The translations under genes and the position numbers were made by a program. This document shows positions 11,279 through 18,554 of a stretch of 64,000 nucleotides of DNA, piece after piece. Each line of letters opens with the position of its first letter. Position 1 is the first letter of the stretch. This stretch comes from Nocardia elegans NBRC 108235 (lineage in GTDB: Bacteria; Actinomycetota; Actinomycetes; Mycobacteriales; Mycobacteriaceae). Location of the stretch: contig NZ_BDBF01000030.1 of assembly GCF_001612845.1 (NCBI RefSeq), positions 47,543 through 111,542 of the forward strand, written 5' to 3'. Below the pieces are notes generated by a model. The model made no database searches and was not told where the DNA came from. It worked only from the letters and a program-made list of their open reading frames with translations.

Positions 11279-12190
11279 TTGACCAACACGTCGAAACGAC
11301 CCGCGCAGCGCGGCTCCGACGACCGGACGAATCCGGAACTGTCGGAACGCAATCCGCGGGTCGTTTCCGCTGTCAAGCTGCACCGATCGGCATCCCGCCG
11401 CAAGACCGGCCTCTTCCTGGCCGAGGGCGCCAATTCCGTGGCCGCGGCGCTGGATACCGAGCGGGTCGAGGAGCTGTTCTACTCGAATCGCGCCGCCGAA
11501 CGCGAACACGAACTGGTGGCCACGGCCGCCGCGCTGGGGGTCCGCGCGACGCTGGTGAGCGAGCGGGCCGCCGAACATCTGGGTGAGACGGTCACACCGC
11601 CCGGCTTGGTCGCGGTCTGCCGGCTCGTGGATGTGCCACTGTCGCAAGTCGTTTCGCCGCGGCATGAGGATGCGCCAGCGCCGGCAGGTGCCGTGCCGGG
11701 ACTCGCCTCGGGCGCCCACCTGCTCGCCGTCCCGGTCGAGATCGCCGACCCCGGCAATGCCGGCACCCTGATTCGCGTGGCCGACGCGGTCGGCGCCGAT
11801 GGTGTGGTGCTGGCCGGTGATTCGGTCGATCCGCACAACGGCAAATGTGTGCGCGCGTGCGCGGGCAGCCTGTTCCACGTGCCGATCGCGCGCGACCGCG
11901 ATATCGACGCCGTGTTGAACGCGCTGCGCGACAACGGCATCACCGTGCTCGCGACCACCGCGCGCGGTGAAGTCGATCTCGACGACGCCGACGACCTGCT
12001 CCGCACCGCTGGCGAATCCGGCGGCACCGCATGGCTTTTCGGCAACGAGGCGCACGGCCTGGACCCTGCCGTCGCCGCTCGCGCCGACCACCGCGTCCGC
12101 ATCCCCATCCACGGCCGCGCGGAAAGCCTCAATCTCGCCGCCGCCGCGGCGATCTGCCTCTACGCCGACGCCCGGGTCCGCCACCGCTGA
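11279..12190 (+). CDS. tsnR: SpoU/TrmH-type RNA 2'-O-methyltransferase
   Basis: 303 aa SPOUT-family enzyme that methylates a ribose 2'-OH in rRNA or tRNA. The three knot motifs are present: NAGTLIRVADAVGADGVVL, WLFGNEAHGLD and RVRIPIHGRAESLNLAAAAA. An N-terminal L30e-like substrate-binding domain (NPRVVSAVKLHRSASRRKTG, then FLAEGANSV) precedes them. Start is uncertain: TTG at 11279, eleven bases after rplT, gives a family-like length but has only a weak ribosome site. Position after rplT matches M. tuberculosis tsnR, hence the symbol. It is not proof of thiostrepton resistance, and the actual RNA target is unknown. Confidence 0.85.
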   Translation: MTNTSKRPAQRGSDDRTNPELSERNPRVVSAVKLHRSASRRKTGLFLAEGANSVAAALDTERVEELFYSNRAAEREHELVATAAALGVRATLVSERAAEHLGETVTPPGLVAVCRLVDVPLSQVVSPRHEDAPAPAGAVPGLASGAHLLAVPVEIADPGNAGTLIRVADAVGADGVVLAGDSVDPHNGKCVRACAGSLFHVPIARDRDIDAVLNALRDNGITVLATTARGEVDLDDADDLLRTAGESGGTAWLFGNEAHGLDPAVAARADHRVRIPIHGRAESLNLAAAAAICLYADARVRHR

Positions 12191-12211
12191 CTTCGTGCCC
12201 CGAATATGGCT

Positions 12212-12243
12212 GTGGGCGCCGGACTTCCGAATCCGGCGCCCAC
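12212..12243. terminator. Bidirectional hairpin terminator
   Basis: Perfect 12-bp inverted repeat (12212-12223 with 12232-12243, loop of eight). It lies in the 64-base gap between convergent tsnR and the MFS-fusion gene, and no U-run follows. It most likely ends transcription from both sides. Confidence 0.75.
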
Positions 12244-12254
12244 GTTCACGTCGA

Positions 12255-14669
12255 TCAGTCGCGCGGGTGCGCCAGCTCGATCACGTGGTTGCCGCCGGTG
12301 CCCGCGGCCAGGGTCAGCGTGGAGGTGGTTTCCGGGTAGCCGGATGCCACCACCGTGTAGTCGCCGACCGCGAGATTGGCGAACAGATAACTGCCGTCGG
12401 CGTCGGTGGTGGTGCTGTCGATCACCGCACCCGCCGCGTCGACGAGGGTCACCCGGGCATCGCGCAGCGGACCGTGCGCACCGTGCACGACACCGCGCAG
12501 CTGCGCGCCGCGCGACAGCACCACGTCGAGCTGGGTGATGCCCTGGCCGGCGACCTCCGCCGGCAACGCCACCGGCTGGAACGTGGCGGCGTTCACCGCG
12601 ACGGTCACCGGTCCGGGAACCAGTTCGGTCAGCGCGTAGTCGCCCTCGGGCCCGGACGCGCCCGCCGCCAGCACATCGCCGCGGCTGTCGGTGACGATCA
12701 CCAGCGCATCGGCCACCGGCGTGCCGTCGTCGGCCGCCCGCACGGTGCCGGCCAATCCGCTCATACCGCTGAGCCGCACATGATGTTCCAGCGGCCGCGT
12801 GCCCACCGTGATCGGCGTGGCCTGCGGCTGGAATCCGTCGGCCGAGGCGATCAGCACATAGGAACCGGGTTCCGGGGCGTCGAGTGCGTAGTGCCCGTCG
12901 TCGCGGGCGATGGCACGGCCGATCTGGCGGCCGGTGGGGGAGATCAGGGTGAGCGCGGTGCGCGTCACCGGCGTGCCGTCACCGGCCAGGACGCGGCCGT
13001 GGACCATGATCCCGGTGCTCACGAACTCCTCCGGGACCAGGCCCGAGGCGTCCTCGGCCATGACCTTGGCCGAGAGCACCGGTTCCGGCCCCGACTCGGC
13101 GGCCTGTGCCAGCGCGCCGGTGGTCCGCAGCGCGACCTCCTTGATGAACAGCGTCAGCAGGAAGGCGACAAGCGCGATGGGCGCCGCGATGAGGAACACG
13201 TCGGCGATGGCGTGACCGTAGCCGTCCTCGACGACCGTGCGGACCGGACCGGGCAGCGCGGAGATGTTCGGAATCCGGCTGCCGCCGCCCATGGCCTGCG
13301 CCGCGGCCGGGTTCAGGTGGCTCAGACCATCGCTGATGTAGTCCTTCACCCGCTCGGCCATCACCGCGCCGAGCGCCGAGACACCGATCGCACCGCCGAG
13401 GCTGCGGAAGAACGTCACCAATGAGCTGGCCGCGCCCAGTTCGTGCGGCGCCACCTGGTTCTGGGTGCACAGCACCAGGTTCTGCATCGTCATACCGATG
13501 CCCAGGCCCATCATCGCCATGTAGATCGCGACCAGCCAGTAGTTGGTGTCGTAGCGGATGGTGCCGAGCAGGCCCAGGCCGGCGGCCACCAGCAAGCCGC
13601 CGGTGACCAGCCATGCCTTCCACCGGCCGGTGCGGGTGATGATCTGGCCCGACACCGTGGAGGAGATGAACAGGCCGCCGATCATCGGGATGGTCATGAT
13701 GCCGGACATCGTGGGGGATTCGCCGCGCGCCAGCTGGAAGTACTGGCTGAAGAACACGGTTCCCGCGAACATCGCGACACCGATGAACAGCGAGGCGGCC
13801 GAGGCGAGGCTGATGGTGCGGTTGGCGAACAGGTGCATCGGCACGATCGGTTCGGCCGCCCGCAGTTCGGCGAAGACGAACAGCAGAGCCAGCACGACGG
13901 CGCCGAGCACCATCGTCAGGGTCTGCCAGGAGGCCCACGCGTACTTGTCGCCGGCGAAGGTGACCCACACCAGCAGCAGGCACACCGCCGCCGTGACCAG
14001 GAAGGCGCCCAGCCAGTCGACCTTCACCTCGCGCCGCGTGACGGGCAGACGCAGCGTGCGCTGCAGCACGATCAGCGCGACCACCGCGAACGGCACACCG
14101 ACGTAGAAGCACCAGCGCCAGCCCAGCCAGCTGGTGTCGGTGATGACACCGCCGAGCAGCGGGCCGCCGACGGTCGCCACCGCGAACACCGCGCCCAGAT
14201 AGCCGCTGTAGCGGCCGCGTTCGCGCGGGGAGATCATCGCGGCCATCACGATCTGGGCCAGCGCGGACAGACCGCCGGCGCCGATGCCCTGCACCGCGCG
14301 GCAGGCGATCAGCATGCCCGGGTTCTGCGACAGACCCGCGACCACCGAGCCGGCCACATAGATCAGCAGAGCGATCTGGACGAGTGCCTTCTTGCTGAAC
14401 AGGTCGGCGAGTTTGCCCCACAGCGGGGTGGTGGCCGTCATCGCGAGCAGGGAGGCGGTGACGACCCAGGTGTAGGCGGACTGTCCGCCGCCCAGCGTGC
14501 CGATGATCTTCGGCAGCGCATTGGTCACGATCGTCGAGGAGATGATCGCGACGAACATGCCCAGCAGCAGACCGGACAGGGCCTCCATGATCTGCCGGTG
14601 CGTCATCGCCGCCGTCTCACCCGATTCCGGGGATCTGCGCGCGGCGTCGTTCGCAGAGGTGATTGCCAT
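12255..14669 (-). CDS. DHA2 MFS exporter with three C-terminal carboxypeptidase-regulatory-like repeats
   Basis: 804 aa, far longer than the roughly 500 aa of ordinary DHA2 drug:proton antiporters. Residues 1 to about 530 form a 14-span transporter: LSGLLLGMFVAIISSTIVTN, WVVTASLLAMTATTPLWGKL, and the ADLFSKK and RAVQGIGAGG motifs. From about residue 550 three repeats of about 80 residues follow (starts at IMVHGRVLAGDGTPV, GLAGTVRAADDGTPVADA and QLRGVVHGAHGPLRDA). Each has the DG.Y.L...PG.Y.V.....F pattern of carboxypeptidase-regulatory-like beta-sandwich domains. Start ATG 14669 has GGAAAGAGA upstream. It lies 185 bases downstream of a tetR on the same strand. The role of the beta repeats is unknown. 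Confidence 0.88.
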   Translation of the reverse strand: MAITSANDAARRSPESGETAAMTHRQIMEALSGLLLGMFVAIISSTIVTNALPKIIGTLGGGQSAYTWVVTASLLAMTATTPLWGKLADLFSKKALVQIALLIYVAGSVVAGLSQNPGMLIACRAVQGIGAGGLSALAQIVMAAMISPRERGRYSGYLGAVFAVATVGGPLLGGVITDTSWLGWRWCFYVGVPFAVVALIVLQRTLRLPVTRREVKVDWLGAFLVTAAVCLLLVWVTFAGDKYAWASWQTLTMVLGAVVLALLFVFAELRAAEPIVPMHLFANRTISLASAASLFIGVAMFAGTVFFSQYFQLARGESPTMSGIMTIPMIGGLFISSTVSGQIITRTGRWKAWLVTGGLLVAAGLGLLGTIRYDTNYWLVAIYMAMMGLGIGMTMQNLVLCTQNQVAPHELGAASSLVTFFRSLGGAIGVSALGAVMAERVKDYISDGLSHLNPAAAQAMGGGSRIPNISALPGPVRTVVEDGYGHAIADVFLIAAPIALVAFLLTLFIKEVALRTTGALAQAAESGPEPVLSAKVMAEDASGLVPEEFVSTGIMVHGRVLAGDGTPVTRTALTLISPTGRQIGRAIARDDGHYALDAPEPGSYVLIASADGFQPQATPITVGTRPLEHHVRLSGMSGLAGTVRAADDGTPVADALVIVTDSRGDVLAAGASGPEGDYALTELVPGPVTVAVNAATFQPVALPAEVAGQGITQLDVVLSRGAQLRGVVHGAHGPLRDARVTLVDAAGAVIDSTTTDADGSYLFANLAVGDYTVVASGYPETTSTLTLAAGTGGNHVIELAHPRD

Positions 14670-14740
14670 CGTTCTCTTTCCGGAAGCGTCGATGCGGCGG
14701 TCGGCCGGTAGCCGATGTCGCCGCATCACAAGTGTTCGGG

Positions 14741-14780
14741 GGATATCAAACAAGTTGATTAACGAAAGTAACTATAATCC
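14741..14780 (-). promoter_or_regulatory. AT-rich promoter region of the MFS-fusion gene
   Basis: A sharp AT-rich island in GC-rich surroundings. On the minus strand TTACTT (14771-14766) and TGATAT (14748-14743) are 17 bases apart, a plausible -35/-10 pair. Short AGTT...AACT half-sites flank it. The assignment is weak, but nothing else explains the base composition. Confidence 0.35.
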
Positions 14781-14854
14781 CGTGAGAACGCTGCGCAAAG
14801 GCCGAACGCCCGGTGTGTTCGATCACATCCGGGCGCGGCGGGCGAAACGGCTGG

Positions 14855-15427
14855 TCAGTCGTCCTCGAAGCAGGCGTTGATTTCCTCGGCCCAGCGGGTC
14901 GGCACCGCATCGGGTCCGATCACCTGCATGGCGGTCATCACGGTGATGAGCATGCCGGTGGCCATGAACTGGCGGGCATCGTCGGCGTCGGCGCCGGTGA
15001 GTTCGCGGACCAGGTCGTAGATGCGCCCGAACCGCTCGCGGACGTGGTCGCCGATCGCGGGATCGGCGCTGGCGGAGAAGCCGTGCAGCAGCAGGAGCGG
15101 CAGTTCCCGTTCGGCGAGGAAGGCCTCGTAGCCCTTGCCGAGCGCCTTCAGTGCTTCCTGTGGGGTCGCGTTCGCCGGCGCGTCGGCGCGCGCGGCGCGG
15201 AAAACCTCTTCGATCCGCGCGCAGGACCGATTGACCGCGGCGACGAACAAGCGTTCCTTGGTGCCGAACAGCCGGATCACATAGGGCTGCGACACGCCGG
15301 CGAGCCGGGCGATCTCATCGGTTTTCGTTGCGGCGTAACCGGTTTCGGCGAATGCGGTGACCGCAGCGGCCAGTACCTGCTCGCTGCGCTCGGCTGCGGT
15401 CAGCCGCGTGCGGGTCGAGTCCGCCAT
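14855..15427 (-). CDS. TetR family regulator of drug efflux
   Basis: 190 aa. The N-terminal TetR fold reads AAAVTAFAETGYAATKTDEI, then ARLAGVSQPYVIRLFGTKERLF (about residues 20-63). Start ATG 15427 follows GAGGAGG. It lies between a codirectional exporter gene (12255-14669) and a divergent exporter gene (15572), whose promoter carries GTTATC-type inverted repeats. It is therefore the likely repressor of one or both pumps, responding to a drug ligand. Confidence 0.87.
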   Translation of the reverse strand: MADSTRTRLTAAERSEQVLAAAVTAFAETGYAATKTDEIARLAGVSQPYVIRLFGTKERLFVAAVNRSCARIEEVFRAARADAPANATPQEALKALGKGYEAFLAERELPLLLLHGFSASADPAIGDHVRERFGRIYDLVRELTGADADDARQFMATGMLITVMTAMQVIGPDAVPTRWAEEINACFEDD

Positions 15428-15500
15428 GGTCCTCCTCGTGATCGTCCGACGGTCACGGTAGCGCGGTGCGGGCGGGAATCGAGCCCGGCATCGCTACCTG

Positions 15501-15529
15501 TTGACATGTTATCAGTGGATGCATACTCT
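15501..15529 (+). promoter_or_regulatory. Promoter of the divergent DHA2 exporter
   Basis: A perfect TTGACA (15501-15506), 17-base spacer and TACTCT (15524-15529, TAnnnT class) predict a strong SigA-type promoter starting near 15536. A GTTATC half-site lies inside the spacer, so a bound repressor would block polymerase. Confidence 0.7.
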
Positions 15530-15556
15530 TTCGACATCAAGTTATCAGTCGATAAC
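15508..15556 (+). promoter_or_regulatory. Tandem TetR-type operators
   Basis: A perfect palindrome GTTATC-AGTC-GATAAC spans 15541-15556, between the predicted transcript start and the ATG. A degenerate copy (GTTATCAGTGGATGCA) spans 15508-15523, between -35 and -10. The two share GTTATCAGT-GAT with start points 33 bases apart. The divergent TetR (14855-15427) is the obvious binder. Confidence 0.7.
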
Positions 15557-15571
15557 AACAAAGGATCTGCG

Positions 15572-17050
15572 ATGACCTCCACCCTCGAAACCACCCCCCG
15601 TGCCGGCACGGCCGGCTCCCTCCGCCGACCGCTGGGCGCGGTCCTGGCCGCCGTCGGCATCCCGATGTTCATGGTCGCCCTGGACAACCTGGTCGTCACC
15701 AACGCGCTGCCGGTGATCCGCACCGAACTGAACGCCTCGCTGAGCGACCTGCAATGGTTCGTCAACGCCTACACCTTGTCCTTCGCGTCGCTGCTGCTCA
15801 CGGCCTCCGCGCTCGGCGACCGCTTCGGCCGGCGCCGGATATTCCTCGCCGGCATCGCGCTGTTCACCGCCGCGTCGGCGGCCTGCGCCCTGGCCACCGA
15901 GCCGTGGATGCTGGTCGCCGCCCGCGCGATCCAGGGATTCGGCGGCGCGGCGGTCATGCCGCTGTCGCTGACGCTGCTGTCCGACGCGGTGCCGGAGAAG
16001 ATGCGCAGTGCCGCGATCGGCATCTGGGGCGGCATCTCCGGACTGGGCATCGCGGTGGGGCCGGTGGTCGGCGGCGCTGTCGTCGGCGGCCTGAGCTGGC
16101 AGTGGATCTTCTGGCTGAACGTGCCGATCGGCATCGCGGTGCTGCCCTTCGCGGCCCGGGTGCTCGGTGAATCCTTCGGCGGCGCACGACGTTTCGATCC
16201 GCTCGGGCTGGTCTTGTCGGCGGGCGGGGTGCTGGCGATCGTGTGGGCGGTCGTGCACGGCGCCGACGACGGCTGGACCTCCGCGCCGGTGCTGAGCGGA
16301 CTGCTCGGCGGGGCCGCGCTGCTGGCCGCCTTCATCGCCTGGGAAATGCGAACCCCGGCCCCGATGCTGCCGCTGCGACTGTTCCGGTCGCGTGCCTTCC
16401 GGGTCAGCAACATCACCAGCTTCACCTTCGCGGTCGGCGTTTTCGGCGCGATCTTCCTGATCTCGCAGTACTTCCAGGTCGTGCGCGGCTACAGCCCCTT
16501 CGAATCCGGTCTGCGCACGCTTCCCTGGACCGCCGCGCCGATGGTCGTGGCGCCCCTGGCGGGCCTCGTCGTCGGCCGGATCGGTGCCCGCACCCTGCTG
16601 GTGGCCGGGCAGGCGATGCTCGCCGCGGCCCTGGCCTGGATGGCGACGGTGAGCACGGTCGACGCCGGCTACGGCTCGTTCATCGGCGCCATGGTGCTCG
16701 GCGGCGTGGGCATGGGCTTGACCTTCGCGCCCAGCGCGACCGTCGTGATGGCGAGTGCCGCCGCCGAGGATCGGGCCATGGCCTCGGGAACGAACAACAC
16801 CGTGCGCGAAGTGGGCGTCGCGATCGGTGTGGCGATTCTGGCCTCGATCTTCGCCTCGCACGGGTCGTATGCGAGTCCGCAGGGATTCGTCGACGGGCTG
16901 GTCCCGGCCGTGTGGACCGGCGCGGTGATCGTGGCGGCCGGGGCGGTGATCGTCCTGCTGCGGTTGCCCCGGCACCTCGTCGCGATCGAGGCGCCGGCCA
17001 GCGCGCGGGACTCGGACCGCGACGCTGTGACCGTATCGGCCGACGCATGA
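15572..17050 (+). CDS. DHA2 family MFS drug exporter
   Basis: 492 aa, 14-span proton-coupled multidrug exporter (EmrB/QacA type). Visible family motifs: LDNLVVTNALPVIRTEL in span 1, LTASALGDRFGRRRIFLAGI (motif A), ARAIQGFGGAAVMPLSL (motif B region) and IGIWGGISGLGIAVGPVVGG (motif C). Start ATG 15572 follows AAGGAT. It is transcribed divergently from the TetR gene through an operator-covered promoter. Unlike its neighbour at 12255 it ends soon after the last span, with no beta-domain tail. Confidence 0.9.
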   Translation: MTSTLETTPRAGTAGSLRRPLGAVLAAVGIPMFMVALDNLVVTNALPVIRTELNASLSDLQWFVNAYTLSFASLLLTASALGDRFGRRRIFLAGIALFTAASAACALATEPWMLVAARAIQGFGGAAVMPLSLTLLSDAVPEKMRSAAIGIWGGISGLGIAVGPVVGGAVVGGLSWQWIFWLNVPIGIAVLPFAARVLGESFGGARRFDPLGLVLSAGGVLAIVWAVVHGADDGWTSAPVLSGLLGGAALLAAFIAWEMRTPAPMLPLRLFRSRAFRVSNITSFTFAVGVFGAIFLISQYFQVVRGYSPFESGLRTLPWTAAPMVVAPLAGLVVGRIGARTLLVAGQAMLAAALAWMATVSTVDAGYGSFIGAMVLGGVGMGLTFAPSATVVMASAAAEDRAMASGTNNTVREVGVAIGVAILASIFASHGSYASPQGFVDGLVPAVWTGAVIVAAGAVIVLLRLPRHLVAIEAPASARDSDRDAVTVSADA

Positions 17051-17167
17051 CATCGGGCCGGGCGCGCCGTCGGTGAGCAGTAGGTCCGGTCCGCATCGAT
17101 CGGCGAGGCCGGGCCGGACGCCGCGGAATGCGTACCCCATATATCGGCTCGCAGGACGGCCTGCCCA

Positions 17168-17198
17168 GGCGCGTCGCCCGGATCTCGGGCGACGCGCC
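17168..17198 (+). terminator. Hairpin terminator before pheS
   Basis: Perfect 13-bp stem (17168-17180 with 17186-17198, loop GATCT) followed by TTTCCCT. It lies 118 bases after the exporter stop and 228 bases before pheS, so it may end the exporter message or act as an attenuator in a pheST leader. No T-box signature was found. The rest of the 17051-17425 gap shows nothing else I can name. Confidence 0.65.
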
Positions 17199-17425
17199 TT
17201 TCCCTATCGGCGCCTCCGATGTACCGATTGCCGGTGTTCGGGCCGATGCCGCGGAACGTCCGAACGCCGGAAATATCCGTGTGAGGCGGCCTGCCGACAT
17301 CGCCTACGATTCGACCAGCGACAATAGTTGGCATCGCATAGTCGTGTATCGCATGTGCCGATGCCCGATGTGCGTATGCAGGCAACCGCACGGACCCGAC
17401 CAGCCCAGGGGAGAGACGAACCATC

Positions 17426-18499
17426 GTGGCCGACGAGAAGGATGCAGCCGAGCAGTCAGCGACGCCGGCGGAGGCGCTCAGCGAAGAGGCTCTCTCCGCT
17501 GCTGCCGCCGCCGCGGAGAAGGCGTTCGCGGCCGCGGCCGACCTGGATGCGCTCGCCACCGCCAAGACCGAGCATATGGGCGGCAAATCGCCGATCGCCC
17601 TGGCTCAGCGGGCGATGGGCGGGCTGCCCAAGCAGGACAAGGCCGACGCCGGTAAGCGCGTGAACGTGGCCCGCGGCCGGGTCTCGGACGCTTTCGAGGC
17701 CCGCCGCGCCCAGCTGCTCGCCGAACGCGACGCCGCCGTCCTGGTCGCCGAGGCGATCGACGTGACGCTGCCGGCCCGGCGCGGTGCGATCGGCGCGCGT
17801 CATCCCATCACGGTGATCTCGGAGCAGATCGAGGACGTCTTCGTCGGCATGGGCTGGGAGGTCGCCGAAGGACCCGAGGTCGAGACCGAGCACTTCAACT
17901 TCGACGCGCTGAATTTCCTGCCCGACCACCCGGCCCGCACCATGCAGGACACCTTCCACGTAGCGCCGGAAGGGTCCCGCCAGGTCCTGCGCACCCACAC
18001 CTCCCCGGTCCAGGTGCGCTCGATGCTGTCGCGCGAGCTGCCGATCTACGTGGTCTGCCCCGGCCGCACCTTCCGCACCGACGAACTCGACGCCACCCAC
18101 ACCCCGGTCTTCTCCCAGGTCGAGGGTCTGGCCGTGGACAAGGGACTGACCATGGCGCATCTGCGCGGCACCCTGGACGCGTTCGCGCGGGCGCTGTTCG
18201 GTCCCGAGACGCGAACTCGCATGCGGCCCAACTACTTCCCGTTCACCGAGCCCTCCGCCGAGGTCGATGTGTGGTTCCCGGACAAGAAGGGCGGCGCCGG
18301 CTGGGTCGAATGGGGCGGCTGCGGCATGGTCAACCCGAAGGTGCTGATCGCCAGCGGTATCGATCCCGAGGTCTACAGCGGATTCGCCTTCGGTATGGGA
18401 CTCGAACGCACCCTGCAGTTCCGCAACGGCATTCCGGATATGCGCGACATCGTCGAGGGCGATGTGCGCTTCACGCTGCCGTTCGGCATCCGCGCCTGA
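17426..18499 (+). CDS. pheS: Phenylalanine-tRNA ligase alpha subunit
   Basis: 357 aa catalytic subunit of the alpha2-beta2 enzyme that charges tRNA-Phe. An N-terminal coiled-coil arm (about residues 1-95, Ala-rich) precedes the class II aminoacyl-tRNA synthetase core. Motif 2 region is VVCPGRTFRTDELDATHTP, with FTEPSAEVDVWF after it; motif 3 is GFAFGMGLERTLQFRNGIPD. Start is GTG 17426 after GGGGAGAGA. pheT follows 55 bases later, so the two form an operon. Confidence 0.96.
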   Translation: MADEKDAAEQSATPAEALSEEALSAAAAAAEKAFAAAADLDALATAKTEHMGGKSPIALAQRAMGGLPKQDKADAGKRVNVARGRVSDAFEARRAQLLAERDAAVLVAEAIDVTLPARRGAIGARHPITVISEQIEDVFVGMGWEVAEGPEVETEHFNFDALNFLPDHPARTMQDTFHVAPEGSRQVLRTHTSPVQVRSMLSRELPIYVVCPGRTFRTDELDATHTPVFSQVEGLAVDKGLTMAHLRGTLDAFARALFGPETRTRMRPNYFPFTEPSAEVDVWFPDKKGGAGWVEWGGCGMVNPKVLIASGIDPEVYSGFAFGMGLERTLQFRNGIPDMRDIVEGDVRFTLPFGIRA

Positions 18500-18554
18500 G
18501 CCCGGCCCCCAATCCACCACCCGAGAACCTTCATACGAGGAAGCGAAACGTCAC

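Noticed and set aside
17051..17425. T-box or Phe-rich leader peptide before pheS
   Set aside because: No T-box core sequence and no reading frame with a run of Phe codons. Only a hairpin is present.
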